From contig NZ_JBLXEC010000002.1 of the NCBI RefSeq assembly GCF_048263515.1, positions 62,001-126,000 of the forward strand: 64,000 bases of DNA, read 5' to 3'. The notes under the pieces are model-generated. The model ran no database searches, was not told where the DNA came from, and saw only the letters and a list, made by a program, of their open reading frames with translations. Position numbers and translations under genes: made by a program. Within the stretch, counting starts at the first letter, position 1; the number at the start of each line of letters is the position of its first letter. The DNA is from Marinovum sp048263515. Its GTDB lineage: Bacteria > Pseudomonadota > Alphaproteobacteria > Rhodobacterales > Rhodobacteraceae. Below, in pieces: positions 7,187 to 16,887 of the stretch.

Positions 7187-8647
7187 ATGCGGTTCCTACG
7201 CCAGAGCCTGACCGGCCTGTTTCTCCTGTCTCTGACGCTGGGGCTGCTGGTCTATGCCGGCGCTTTGGTGCGCGAGGCCGTCGAGGCACGGATCAGCCAG
7301 GATCGCAGGGTGCCGCAGGCGCGCGAGCGGGTCTTTGCCGTGAACGTGGTCAGGGCCGAGCCGCAGACCGTGACGCCGGTGCTCACCGCCTTTGGCGAGG
7401 TACGCAGCCGCCGCGAACTCGAGGTGCGCGCCGCTGTCGCCGGCAAGATCGTCGACCTGTCAGAGAGCTTCGAGGAAGGCGGCCATGTGTCCGAGGGCGC
7501 GCTGCTGGTGCAGATCGATCCCGGCGATGCCGAACTGGCGCTGAACCGGGTGCAGTCGGACATTCTCGATGCCCGCGCCGAGGGCGCCGAGGCCGAGGCG
7601 GCGCTGCTTCTGGCGCGTGACGAGCTGCAATCGGCCGAGGAACAGGCAGCCCTGCGCGAAAAGGCCTATGACCGCCAGCGCGATCTGCTGAGCCGGGGCG
7701 TGGGCTCTGCCGCCAATGTCGAGACCGCTGAACTGGCGGCGTCGTCGGCGCGGCAGGCGGTGCTGACCCGCCGGCAGGCCGTGGCCCAGGCCGAGAGCCG
7801 GGTCAGCCAGGCTGCCACAGCGCTGCAACGGGCCGAGATTGCTCTGGCCGAGGCGCAGCGGCGGCTGGATGACACCCGCATCACCGCGCGGTTCACCGGG
7901 ACGCTGGCGGATGTGAACGCCACCATGGGCCGGCTGGTGTCGAACAACGAACAACTTGCGCGGCTGGTCGATCCGCAGGCGCTCGAGGTGTCGTTCCGGG
8001 TGTCGACGGCGCAATACGCGCGGCTGCTGGACGGGGATGGCGCCCTGGCCAAGGCGCCGGTGACGGTGACGCTGGACGTGCTGGGCACCGGGCTGGTGAG
8101 CACCGGCGTGCTGGTGCGCGACAGCGCGGCGGTGGGCGAGGGCCAGACCGGTCGGCTGCTCTTTGCCCGGCTCGACGAGGCCCGCGGGCTCAAGCCCGGC
8201 GATTTCGTCACGGTGGAGATCGAGGAACCGCCGCTGGAGCGGGTGGTGCGGCTGCCGTCCTCGGCGCTCGATGCCGACAACACGGTGCTGGTGCTGGATG
8301 CCGAAGAGCGGCTCGAGGTGATGGATGTGACGCTGCTGCGCCGGCAGGGCGACGACGTGCTGGTGCGGGCGCAGGGGCTTGCCGGGCGCGAGGTCGTGGC
8401 GGAACGCACGCCGCTGCTGGGCGCCGGGATCAAGGTGCGGGCGTTGCGGCCCGGTGGCGCCGAGGCGGCGCCCGAGGAACCCGAGATGCTGGAGCTGAGC
8501 GCCGAGCGACGGGCGAAGATCCGCGCCTTTGTCGAGGGCAATGCGCGGATGCCGGACGAGGCCAAGGCGCGGATCCTGACGCAGCTCGAACAGGAGAAGG
8601 TGCCGGCGCAGGTGGTGCGGCGGATCGAGGAGCGGATGGGGGGGTAA
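7187..8647 (+). CDS. RND efflux periplasmic adaptor subunit (membrane fusion protein)
   Basis: The 486-residue product is an HlyD/AcrA-type adaptor linking an RND pump to an outer-membrane channel. A single N-terminal membrane anchor (about residues 5-27) is followed by the barrel-lipoyl strand pair (V-R-A-A-V-A-G-K-I-V), a long Ala/Glu/Arg-rich coiled coil (about 120-230) and beta-barrel domains. The C-terminal 60 residues are charged and helical, an extension beyond most AcrA proteins. ATG 7187 is chosen over 7178 because AAGGG lies nine bases before it. The matching pump gene follows after a 238-base gap holding an inverted repeat. No outer-membrane factor is encoded nearby. Confidence 0.88.
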   Translation: MRFLRQSLTGLFLLSLTLGLLVYAGALVREAVEARISQDRRVPQARERVFAVNVVRAEPQTVTPVLTAFGEVRSRRELEVRAAVAGKIVDLSESFEEGGHVSEGALLVQIDPGDAELALNRVQSDILDARAEGAEAEAALLLARDELQSAEEQAALREKAYDRQRDLLSRGVGSAANVETAELAASSARQAVLTRRQAVAQAESRVSQAATALQRAEIALAEAQRRLDDTRITARFTGTLADVNATMGRLVSNNEQLARLVDPQALEVSFRVSTAQYARLLDGDGALAKAPVTVTLDVLGTGLVSTGVLVRDSAAVGEGQTGRLLFARLDEARGLKPGDFVTVEIEEPPLERVVRLPSSALDADNTVLVLDAEERLEVMDVTLLRRQGDDVLVRAQGLAGREVVAERTPLLGAGIKVRALRPGGAEAAPEEPEMLELSAERRAKIRAFVEGNARMPDEAKARILTQLEQEKVPAQVVRRIEERMGG

Positions 8648-8684
8648 GCGCGATGATGATACCTGTGGTCCTGGCGCAAGCCGT

Positions 8685-8817
8685 GCGATCGCCGACCCGC
8701 GGGGTGGCGATCCGACCAATGTTCTGCAGCACTTTATCCCAGCCAAGTCCGCAAGAGACCGGAGCGGCGCGCCCACGACAAACAAATCGCCGCCCCGGGG
8801 GGCGGGTCGGCGATCGC
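8685..8817. repeat. Long inverted repeat between RND adaptor and pump genes
   Basis: A perfect 16-base arm, GCGATCGCCGACCCGC at 8685-8700, is repeated in inverse at 8802-8817. The pairing continues inward as GGGGTGGCGAT (8701-8711) against ATCGCCGCCCC (8787-8797) with one mismatch, after a four-base bulge. A transcript could thus fold into a stem of about 27 pairs with a loop of about 75 bases. It lies between two genes that should be coexpressed, so it may be an attenuator, a processing site or a decayed mobile element. No open reading frame is evident inside it. Confidence 0.75.
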
Positions 8818-8885
8818 GCGGCGGCCTGCGGCCTTGATTCCGCGCAAGGTTCCAGGCTCTTTCTTGCTCCCCACAGGAGGCCCTC

Positions 8886-11800
8886 ATGACCCGCGATCTT
8901 CCTCCCGGTCCCGGCGGGCTGCTCAGCTACTTCACCCGCCACCGCACCCTCGCCAACCTGCTGCTCGTCCTGCTGGTCGCCGCCGGCCTCATGGCCGCGC
9001 CCAACATGCGGGCGCAGTTCTTCCCCGACGTGATCGTCGACGAGGTCTCGGTCTCGGTCGGCTGGGACGGGGCCGGCGCCGAGGATGTCGACGCCGCCAT
9101 CGTCCAGATCCTCGAACCCGCGCTACTGGCCGTCGAAGGTGTCGAGAGCGCCTCGTCCACCTCCCGCGAGGGCCGCGCCAGCATCGACCTCGAGTTCGAG
9201 CCGGGCTGGGACATGGCCCGCGCCGGCGATGACGTGCAGGCGGCGGTCGACGCGATCTCTAACCTGCCGGAAGAGGCCGACGATCCCGAGGTGCGCCGCG
9301 GCGGCTGGCGGGACCGGGTGACCGACGTGGTGATCACCGGGCCGGTGGGCGTCGACCAGCTGGCGCGCTTTGCCGACGAGCTGGTGGTCAGGCTCTTTGC
9401 CGAAGGCGTCACCCGCACCACGATCCGCGGCCTCGCCGCGCCGCGGACCATCGTCGAAGTGCCCTCGGTGGCGCTGATCCAGCATGACATCACCATGCTG
9501 CAGATCGCCAATGCCATCGCCGCCGAGGTCGACGCCGATCCGGCGGGTGATGTCACCAGCGCCAACACCCGCGTCCGCACCGGGGTCGAGAAGCGCTCGG
9601 CCGGCGAGATCGAGGCGATTGCGCTCCGCTCCAACTCCGACGGCTCCAAGCTGACCATCGGCGATGTTGCCAGCGTCAGGGTCGAGGGCATCGACCGCGA
9701 CCGCAGCTATTTCGTGGGCGAGAACCCGGCGATTTCCGTGCGCGTCGACCGCTCCAATCAAGGCGACGCCATCGAGATCCAGCGCACCGTCGAAGAAGTG
9801 GCCGAGCGGCTCGAGGCGACACTGCCGCAGGGCACCCAGATCGACCTGATCCGCACCCGCGCCGAGGCGATCACCGGCCGGCTCGACCTGCTGCTCGACA
9901 ATGGCGCGATGGGGCTGGCGCTGGTGCTGGCGCTCTTGTTCCTGTTCCTCAACGCCCGCATCGCCTTCTGGGTGGCGGCGGGCATTCCGGTGGCGATGGC
10001 GGCGACCATCGCGCTGATGTTCGTGGCCGGGCTGACGCTCAACATGATCTCGCTCTTTGCGCTGATCATCACCCTCGGCATCGTGGTCGACGATGCCATC
10101 GTGGTGGGCGAACATGCCGATTTCCGCCACCGCCGGCTGCGCGAAAGCCCGGTCGAAGCCGCCGAAAACGCCGCCCGCCGCATGGCGCTGCCGGTCTTTG
10201 CCTCGACGCTGACCACGGTGATCGCCTTCTTCGGGCTCACCGCCATATCGGGGCGTTTCGGCGACCTGATCTCGGACATCCCCTTTACCGTGATCGTGGT
10301 GCTGCTGGCCTCGCTCGTGGAATGCTTCCTGATCCTGCCCAACCACATGGCCCATGCGCTGGTGCACCAGTCGAAGGACCATTGGTACGACTGGCCCTCG
10401 CGGGTGGTCAATCGCGGCTTCCGCTGGGTGCGCGACGTGATCTTCCGCCGGATCATGGCCGTCGTGGTCTGGGCGCGCTACGCAGTGCTGGCGGGCGCGG
10501 TGGTGCTCTTGGCCAGCCAGGTGGCGCTCTTCATCCGGGGCGATGTGCAATGGCGCTTCTTCAACGCGCCCGAGCAGAGCTCGGTCACCGGCAACTTCGC
10601 CATGGCCCCCGGCGCCACCCGCGAAGACACGCTGGAAATGATGCGCGAAATGCAGGCCGCGGCCGAGCGGCTGGGCGCGGAATACGAGGCCGAACACGGC
10701 CGCAACCCGATCGACTATGCGATCGCCGAGATCGGCGGCAACGCCGGGCGCGGCCTTGCCGGCACCGACACCAAGGAAAGCTACCAGCTGGGCGCCATCT
10801 CGATCGAGCTGATCGACCCCGACCTGCGCCCCTATTCGAGCTTTCAGTTCGTCGCCGCGCTGCAGGACGCGGTGGGCCGCCACCCGATGCTGGAAACCGT
10901 GAGCTTCCGCGGCTGGCGCTCCGGCCCCGGCGGCGATGCGCTTGACGTGCAGTTCTATGGCGCCTCGTCAGAGGTGCTCAAGGGCGCGTCAGAGGACCTC
11001 AAGGCGACGTTGGCGCGCTTCCCCGAGGTCTCGGCGGTCGAGGACAACCTGGCCTACGACAAGGAAGAGCTGATCCTTGAACTCACGCCACAGGGGCAGG
11101 CGTTGGGCTTTACCATCGACGGTCTGGGCACGGTGCTACGCCACCGGCTGGGCGGGATCGAGGCGGCGACCTATCCCGACGGCCCGCGCAGCGCCGCGAT
11201 CCGCGTCGAACTGCCCGAGGGCGAGCTGACCGCGGATTTCCTCGAACGCACCCAGCTGCGCGCGGCTTCGGGGTCTTACGTGCCGCTGGCCGATATCGTC
11301 AGCGTCGAGCGGCGCACCGGGTTTTCCACCGTGCGGCGCGAGAACGGCATCAGGCTGATCTCGGTGACGGGCGACATCTCCGAGGATGACCCGGCCCGCG
11401 CGCAGGAAATCCAGGAGGTGCTGCAGGACGAGATCCTGCCGAAGATCGCCGAAGAGCGGCAGGTGGACTACCGCCTCGCCGGCCTGTCCGAGCAGGAGAA
11501 CGAGTTTCTCTCCGACGCGCGCAACGGGCTGATCCTCGTGCTGCTGGGCATTTACCTCGTGCTGTCCTGGGTCTTTGCCAGCTGGACCCGGCCGCTGGTG
11601 GTGATGTCGATCATTCCCTTCGGTCTGGTCGGCACGATCTTCGGTCATCACTACTGGGAGGTGCCGCTTAGCATGTTCACGGTGGTGGGGATGCTGGGAA
11701 TGACCGGAATCATCATCAACGATTCCATTGTTCTGGTCTCGACCATCGACGAATACGCCAAGGAGCGGGGCTTGATCCCCTCAATCATCGAAGGGGCGGC

Positions 11801-12293
11801 GGACCGCTTGCGGCCGGTGTTCCTGACCACGGCGACCACGGTGCTGGGTCTTGCGCCCTTGCTCTTCGAGCGCTCGTCGCAGGCGCAGTTCCTCAAGCCC
11901 ACGGTGATCACGCTGGTCTATGGCCTTGGCTTCGGCATGGTGCTGGTGCTGCTGGTGGTGCCGGCGCTGATTGCCATCCAGCAGGACATGGGGCGGATGT
12001 ATGCCACCCTGCGCCGCGGCTGGCGCTTCCGTGCGCCGCGGGTGCGGGCGCTGATGCTGGTGGCGACGGTGGTGATGCTGGGCTGGCTGGCGGCGACGCT
12101 GGGCGCGGTGGCGGTGACCGGCAGCCTGCCGTCGGCCCTAACGGCGCTTCTGCCGGCGTCACTGGCCGCCGAGCCGGGGCTGGCCACCGGATTTGCGCTC
12201 TACATCGCCGGCGCGGCGGTGCTGGTGATCGCCATTTTCGTCATCGCCGCGCTGTCGCTGGGCCTCGCCCGGAGGCGGCAGAGGACGGCCTAG
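8886..12293 (+). CDS. RND efflux transporter permease (AcrB/MexB-like)
   Basis: The 1135-residue product is a proton-driven inner-membrane pump of the hydrophobe/amphiphile efflux RND family. The expected plan is visible: an N-terminal helix, a large periplasmic loop, a first membrane block with the proton-relay Asp pair (GIVVDDAIVVGEHADF), a second loop, and a second membrane block with INDSIVLVSTIDEY. It is about 90 residues longer than AcrB, mostly in the extra hydrophobic C-terminal region (about residues 1045-1125), which seems to add two membrane helices. An AGGAGG ribosome site precedes the ATG. Substrate cannot be read from sequence. Confidence 0.92.
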   Translation: MTRDLPPGPGGLLSYFTRHRTLANLLLVLLVAAGLMAAPNMRAQFFPDVIVDEVSVSVGWDGAGAEDVDAAIVQILEPALLAVEGVESASSTSREGRASIDLEFEPGWDMARAGDDVQAAVDAISNLPEEADDPEVRRGGWRDRVTDVVITGPVGVDQLARFADELVVRLFAEGVTRTTIRGLAAPRTIVEVPSVALIQHDITMLQIANAIAAEVDADPAGDVTSANTRVRTGVEKRSAGEIEAIALRSNSDGSKLTIGDVASVRVEGIDRDRSYFVGENPAISVRVDRSNQGDAIEIQRTVEEVAERLEATLPQGTQIDLIRTRAEAITGRLDLLLDNGAMGLALVLALLFLFLNARIAFWVAAGIPVAMAATIALMFVAGLTLNMISLFALIITLGIVVDDAIVVGEHADFRHRRLRESPVEAAENAARRMALPVFASTLTTVIAFFGLTAISGRFGDLISDIPFTVIVVLLASLVECFLILPNHMAHALVHQSKDHWYDWPSRVVNRGFRWVRDVIFRRIMAVVVWARYAVLAGAVVLLASQVALFIRGDVQWRFFNAPEQSSVTGNFAMAPGATREDTLEMMREMQAAAERLGAEYEAEHGRNPIDYAIAEIGGNAGRGLAGTDTKESYQLGAISIELIDPDLRPYSSFQFVAALQDAVGRHPMLETVSFRGWRSGPGGDALDVQFYGASSEVLKGASEDLKATLARFPEVSAVEDNLAYDKEELILELTPQGQALGFTIDGLGTVLRHRLGGIEAATYPDGPRSAAIRVELPEGELTADFLERTQLRAASGSYVPLADIVSVERRTGFSTVRRENGIRLISVTGDISEDDPARAQEIQEVLQDEILPKIAEERQVDYRLAGLSEQENEFLSDARNGLILVLLGIYLVLSWVFASWTRPLVVMSIIPFGLVGTIFGHHYWEVPLSMFTVVGMLGMTGIIINDSIVLVSTIDEYAKERGLIPSIIEGAADRLRPVFLTTATTVLGLAPLLFERSSQAQFLKPTVITLVYGLGFGMVLVLLVVPALIAIQQDMGRMYATLRRGWRFRAPRVRALMLVATVVMLGWLAATLGAVAVTGSLPSALTALLPASLAAEPGLATGFALYIAGAAVLVIAIFVIAALSLGLARRRQRTA

Positions 12294-12478
12294 GCGGGGG
12301 GTGATCACGCCCGCTTGAGGGTTGTTACACGGCCTTGGCAATTATCCGCCACAGGTTGGCAAATTCGCGTGACAAACCCGGTCAGTTGACGCCTTCGTGT
12401 TGGCTTTCCCCCTTTTCTTCCGCTACGCTCCCCGGCAATCAGGCCGCAACAGAACCGGCCACAACAAAGAGCAGGCTG

Positions 12479-13174
12479 ATGGAAACAGAGACCCTTGCGC
12501 TCGCACAGGAGATCGATTTCTCCATGTGGGGCCTTTTCGCCCGTGCCACACTGACCGTCAAACTGGTGATGATCGCGCTGATTGCAGCAAGCATCTGGTC
12601 CTGGGCAATCATCGTTCACAATCTGGTCGCCTATCGCCGTGCCAAGCGCGAGGCGCGCCGCTTCGACCGGGCCTTCTGGTCGGGCGAGCCGCTGGACGAG
12701 CTGTTCGAGCAGATGGGACCGGAACCCAAGGGCCGCGCGCAGCGGGTCTTTGCCGCCGGCATGCTGGAATGGCGCCGCTCGCACCGCGAGGATGGCGGGC
12801 TGATCCCCGGCGCACAGGCGCGGATCGACCGGTCGATGAACGTGGCCATCGCCCAGGTCTCGGACGAGCTGCAGAACGGCCTGTCGGTGCTGGCCACGGT
12901 GGGCTCCACCGCGCCCTTCGTCGGGCTCTTCGGCACGGTCTGGGGCATCATGAACGCCTTTGTCGAGATCGCCGAGCAGCAGAACACCTCGCTCGCCGTC
13001 GTGGCACCCGGCATCGCCGAGGCGCTGCTGGCCACGGGCCTGGGCCTGCTGGCTGCGATCCCGGCGGTGATCTTCTACAACAAGCTGAGCGCGGATGCGG
13101 ACCGGATCCTGTCGGGCTACGAGAGCTTTGCCGACGAGTTCGCCACCATCCTCAGCCGTCAGCTGGACAGCTAG
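12479..13174 (+). CDS. tolQ: Tol-Pal system proton-channel protein TolQ
   Basis: The 231-residue product is a MotA/TolQ/ExbB-family inner-membrane protein that, with TolR, uses the proton gradient to energise TolA. Three hydrophobic helices are visible (about residues 20-45, 135-160 and 170-195), with the conserved GLFGTVWGIMNAF and A-E-A-L-L-A-T-G-L-G segments. The ATG at 12479 follows GAGCAGG. It starts the tolQRAB-pal-cpoB operon after a 185-base region that should hold the promoter; TTGGCT at 12400 and CTACGC at 12423, 17 bases apart, are only a weak candidate. Confidence 0.96.
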   Translation: METETLALAQEIDFSMWGLFARATLTVKLVMIALIAASIWSWAIIVHNLVAYRRAKREARRFDRAFWSGEPLDELFEQMGPEPKGRAQRVFAAGMLEWRRSHREDGGLIPGAQARIDRSMNVAIAQVSDELQNGLSVLATVGSTAPFVGLFGTVWGIMNAFVEIAEQQNTSLAVVAPGIAEALLATGLGLLAAIPAVIFYNKLSADADRILSGYESFADEFATILSRQLDS

Positions 13175-13177
13175 GCC

Positions 13178-13654
13178 ATGGGCGCACATATCGTCAAACC
13201 GGGCGGTGGCGGATCGGGCCGCAGGCGCCGCAGGGGCGGGGCCAAGCCGATGGCGGAGATCAACGTCACGCCCTTCGTGGACGTGATGCTGGTGCTGCTG
13301 ATCATCTTCATGGTCTCGGCGCCGCTCTTGACCGTCGGCGTGCCGGTGGAACTGCCCAAGACCGCCGCCTCGGCGCTCTCGGCCGACAGCGAAGAGCCGC
13401 TGACCGTGACGCTGACTGCCGAAGGCGCGGTGATGATCCAGACCACCGAGACCCCGGCGGGCGAGCTGGTGGGCAAGCTGCGCGCCATCGCCGCCGAACG
13501 CTCCAGCGACCGCATCTTCCTGCGCGCCGATGGCGCCGTGCCCTATGCCGAGGTGATGCGCGTCATGGGCGCGCTCAATGCCGGCGGCTTCTCGAACATC
13601 GGTCTGGTGACGGACACCGGCGGGCCGCGGCTCGACGGCCGCGACGAAGGCTAG
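13178..13654 (+). CDS. tolR: Tol-Pal system protein TolR
   Basis: The 158-residue product is an ExbD/TolR-family protein with a glycine- and arginine-rich cytoplasmic N-terminus (about residues 8-22). One membrane helix carries the essential Asp (NVTPFVDVMLVLLIIFMV), and a periplasmic domain follows. It partners TolQ in the proton channel. It begins three bases after the tolQ stop. Length and motifs are normal for the family. Confidence 0.96.
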   Translation: MGAHIVKPGGGGSGRRRRRGGAKPMAEINVTPFVDVMLVLLIIFMVSAPLLTVGVPVELPKTAASALSADSEEPLTVTLTAEGAVMIQTTETPAGELVGKLRAIAAERSSDRIFLRADGAVPYAEVMRVMGALNAGGFSNIGLVTDTGGPRLDGRDEG

Positions 13655-13664
13655 GCCAGCGCCG

Positions 13665-14924
13665 GTGAGCGAAGATCGCGATATCCACGAAGACGGCCGC
13701 CGCAGGCTCCATTTCGGCTTCTATGTGTCGGGTGCGGCGCATCTGGGGTTGATCGGCTGGCTTCTGATCGGTCCGCTGTTCGAGGTGGAGCCGCTGCCGT
13801 TTGACGTGACCAGCGTGACCACCATCAGCGAAGAGGAATACGCCGCCCTCGTGGGCCAGGCGCCGCAGGTGAGCGAACCGGTGCCGGAAGAGGCGCCAGA
13901 GGTTCCGCAGGCGCCGGAAGAGCCCGCGCCGCCCGCCGAAGAGGACAGCCCGCCGCCGGCCCCGGTCGAGGAACCGCCGGCCCCCACGCCGCCGCCGGAG
14001 CCAATCGAGGAACCCGAGCAACCCGCGCCGGAGGCGCTGCCGCAGGTGCCGGAACCGCCGGCCCCGGTGGTGACCGAGGCCGACGACATCCCGCCGCCGG
14101 ACCCGGCGCCGCCCGCCAACGAAGACGTGGCCGTGGTGCTGCCAGAGGTCTCGCCCCGGCCGCAGCCGCGGCCGGCGCCGCGCGTGGCGCCCGAACCCGT
14201 GGCCCCGCCGGAACCCGAGGTGGTGATCGAGGACACGACGCAGGATGCTGTGGTGGCCGAGGAAGAAGCGCCGACGCCCGACCCGCGCGAAGAGCAGGAG
14301 GCCACCGCCGAGCAGGAGGCCACCAGCGAGATCGTCACCGAGGCCGACGAGGCCCCCTCTGGCGCCCCGGAACGCTCGGTGCGCCCGCGCGGGCGTCCTC
14401 CGGTACCGCCCGCCGTGGCCGAAGCGCCGCGCGAGACGCCGGAGACCCCGGCGAAACCGGAAACGCCGGCCAAAACTGAAACCCCGGCCAAGCCCAAGCC
14501 GACGCCCGCCCCCGACGACACCGCCGGCGCCGTGGCCGATGCCCTGGCCGAAGCGCTGGGCGGCGCCAGCGATCCGGCGCCCGCCACCCCCGCCGCGCCC
14601 AGCGGCCCGCCGCTGACCGCGGGCGAGCGCGAGAACTTGCGCCTCGCGGTGCAGGACTGCTGGGTGGTCGATGTCGGCTCTGCCGCCGCCCGGGTGACCG
14701 TGGTGGTGACCATGGAAATGGAGCAATCCGGCCGGGTGATCCCGAGCTCGATCCGTCTTGCCGGCAGCACCGGGGGTGACGCCCGTGCAACAGAAGTGGC
14801 CTTTCAATCGGCCAGACGCGCGATTATCCGCTGTCAGAAGGACGGCTACGAACTGCCGGTCGACAAATTCGACCAATGGCGGCAAATCGAGATGACCTTT
14901 AATCCCGAGAAGGTAACAAGATGA
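13665..14924 (+). CDS. tolA: Cell envelope protein TolA, Pro/Glu-rich variant
   Basis: The 419-residue product begins with GTG. An N-terminal membrane helix with the SHLS-like segment A-A-H-L-G-L-I-G-W (about residues 22-45) is followed by nearly 280 residues rich in Pro, Glu, Ala and Thr, then a C-terminal TonB/TolA-like domain (about 320-419) with one disulfide candidate pair (C in QDCWV and in IRCQKD). TolA spans the periplasm to link TolQR with Pal and TolB. The long Ala/Lys helix of enterobacterial TolA is replaced by an acidic proline-rich spacer. The stop overlaps the tolB start (ATGA). Confidence 0.9.
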   Translation: MSEDRDIHEDGRRRLHFGFYVSGAAHLGLIGWLLIGPLFEVEPLPFDVTSVTTISEEEYAALVGQAPQVSEPVPEEAPEVPQAPEEPAPPAEEDSPPPAPVEEPPAPTPPPEPIEEPEQPAPEALPQVPEPPAPVVTEADDIPPPDPAPPANEDVAVVLPEVSPRPQPRPAPRVAPEPVAPPEPEVVIEDTTQDAVVAEEEAPTPDPREEQEATAEQEATSEIVTEADEAPSGAPERSVRPRGRPPVPPAVAEAPRETPETPAKPETPAKTETPAKPKPTPAPDDTAGAVADALAEALGGASDPAPATPAAPSGPPLTAGERENLRLAVQDCWVVDVGSAAARVTVVVTMEMEQSGRVIPSSIRLAGSTGGDARATEVAFQSARRAIIRCQKDGYELPVDKFDQWRQIEMTFNPEKVTR

Positions 14925-16258
14925 GTGTGACACACCGAGTGACCCAGGTGCTCTCTGCCCTGACCGCCGCCCTGGCCCTGCTGGTGCTGGCGCTGCCGGC
15001 CTCTGCCGCGCCGCTCAGGATCGAGATCACCGAGGGTGTCGTCGAACCCTTGCCCTTTGCGGTCCCGGATTTCATTCCCGAGAACCCCGCCGCCGCCGAA
15101 TGGGGCGCCAAGCTGGCGCAGGTGGTGGCCGATGACCTCAACGGCACCGGGCTGTTCATCCAGACGCCGCAGGATGCCTTCATCTCGCGGCCCACCAGCT
15201 TTGCCGCGCCGGTACAGTACAACGACTGGAAGGCGATCAACGTGCAGGCGCTGATCATGGGCGCGGTCACCGGCGGCGAGGGCGGCCAGCTGACCGTGAA
15301 ATTCCGGGTCTACGACGTCTTTTCCGGCCAGGAGCTGGGCAAGGGGCTGCAGTTTCAGGGCACCACCGAGGGCTGGCGGCGTATGGCGCACAAGGTGGCG
15401 GATGCGGTCTATTCCCGGATCACCGGTGAATCGGGCTATTTCGACAGCCGCGTCGTCTATGTCAGCGAGACCGGCCCGAAGAACGAACGCAAGAAGCGGC
15501 TGGCAATCATGGATTACGACGGCGCCAACGTGCAGTACCTGACCGACAGCTCGTCGATCGTGCTGGCGCCGCGGTTCTCGCCGACCGGCGACCGGGTGCT
15601 CTATACCTCCTATGCCACCGGCTTTCCGCGTATCCACGTGCTTGACGTCGGCAACACCCAGAGCCGCATTCTCGAGACCCAGACCGGGGTGATGTCCTTT
15701 GCACCGCGCTTTGCGCCGAACGGGCGCACGGCGGTGTTTTCGATCTCGGAAGGCTCGAACACCGACATCTTCACCATGGATCTGGCCACCGGCGGCACCA
15801 CCCGTCTGACCAATACCCCGGCGATCGAGACTGCGCCGTCGTACAGCCCCGACGGCAGCCGCATCGTGTTCGAGAGCGACCGTTCGGGCAGCCAGCAGCT
15901 TTATATCATGTCGGCCAATGGCGGCGAGGCCGAGCGGATCTCGTTCGGTCCCGGGCGCTACGGCACGCCGGTCTGGTCGCCGCGCGGCGATCTGATCGCC
16001 TTTACCAAGCAGCACAAGGGCCGGTTCCACATCGGCGTGATGCGCACCGATGGCTCGGAGGAACGGTTGCTCACCGCCTCCTTCCTCGACGAAGGCCCGA
16101 CCTGGGCACCGAACGGCCGGGTGATCATGTTCACCCGCGAAACCCAAGGTGCCGCCGGCCAGGCCAGCCTCTATTCGGTGGATGTCTCCGGGCGCAGCCT
16201 GCAGCGGGTGCGCACGCCCGACGCGGCCTCTGACCCGAGCTGGGGCCCGCTGCAGTAG
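14921..16258 (+). CDS. tolB: Tol-Pal system beta-propeller protein TolB
   Basis: The 445-residue periplasmic protein binds Pal and the TolA C-terminus. A Sec signal peptide is visible (residues 1-28, ending A-S-A-A). An N-terminal anticodon-binding-like domain is followed by repeated PD40 propeller blades, for example FSPTGDRVLY, FAPNGRTAVF, YSPDGSRIVF and WSPRGDLIAF. Length matches the family. The start overlaps the tolA stop by four bases, indicating coupled translation. Confidence 0.97.
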   Translation: MSVTHRVTQVLSALTAALALLVLALPASAAPLRIEITEGVVEPLPFAVPDFIPENPAAAEWGAKLAQVVADDLNGTGLFIQTPQDAFISRPTSFAAPVQYNDWKAINVQALIMGAVTGGEGGQLTVKFRVYDVFSGQELGKGLQFQGTTEGWRRMAHKVADAVYSRITGESGYFDSRVVYVSETGPKNERKKRLAIMDYDGANVQYLTDSSSIVLAPRFSPTGDRVLYTSYATGFPRIHVLDVGNTQSRILETQTGVMSFAPRFAPNGRTAVFSISEGSNTDIFTMDLATGGTTRLTNTPAIETAPSYSPDGSRIVFESDRSGSQQLYIMSANGGEAERISFGPGRYGTPVWSPRGDLIAFTKQHKGRFHIGVMRTDGSEERLLTASFLDEGPTWAPNGRVIMFTRETQGAAGQASLYSVDVSGRSLQRVRTPDAASDPSWGPLQ

Positions 16259-16341
16259 GACAACAAGGATGTAAAGGCGAGCCAGCCTGTGCTAGGCTCG
16301 CGGACAACAATGGCGAAATGCCACGGAGCAGGACAGGAACC

Positions 16342-16881
16342 ATGACACATTACAGCAAGATCGCGCTTCTCGTGGGCGCTCTGGCCCTTTCGGCCTGTAC
16401 CAATGCCGGCCGCTTCGGCCAGGATGACCCGCGCCTCGACGGCAGTGCGGGGGCCGGTGCCGGCGCTGGCGGCGGCGGTGCAAGCTATACGCCCGGCGGC
16501 GCGGGCGATCCCAGCAGCCCGGCTTATTTCCAGCAGGCGATCGGCGACCGCGTGCTGTTTCTCGTCGACCAGTCGACCCTGACCGCCGAGGCGCGGGCGA
16601 CGCTCGACGCACAGGCGGAATGGCTGCTGGTCAACGCCGATTACCAGGCGGTGATCGAAGGCCATGCGGACGAGCAGGGCACCCGTGAATACAACCTCGC
16701 GCTGGGCGGCCGTCGGGCCAACGCGGTGCGGGAATATCTGGTGTCCAAGGGTGTGCCGGCGAGCCGGCTGCGCTTTGTCACCTATGGCAAGGAACGCCCG
16801 ATCAAGATCTGCTCGGACGAATCCTGTTACGCCAAGAACCGCCGCGCGGTCACCGTGATCGCCGGCAGCGCGCTGAGCTGA
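16342..16881 (+). CDS. pal: Peptidoglycan-associated lipoprotein Pal
   Basis: The product has 179 residues. The signal peptide ends in the lipobox LSAC with lipidated Cys19. A Gly/Ala-rich linker (about residues 38-55) leads to an OmpA-like peptidoglycan-binding domain (about 70-179) with GHADEQGTREYN and the R-R-A-N-A-V-R element. It anchors the outer membrane to peptidoglycan and binds TolB. The ATG at 16342 gives a proper lipoprotein signal; an in-frame upstream ATG at 16318 would add eight unneeded residues. Confidence 0.96.
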   Translation: MTHYSKIALLVGALALSACTNAGRFGQDDPRLDGSAGAGAGAGGGGASYTPGGAGDPSSPAYFQQAIGDRVLFLVDQSTLTAEARATLDAQAEWLLVNADYQAVIEGHADEQGTREYNLALGGRRANAVREYLVSKGVPASRLRFVTYGKERPIKICSDESCYAKNRRAVTVIAGSALS

Positions 16882-16887
16882 GCCGGG

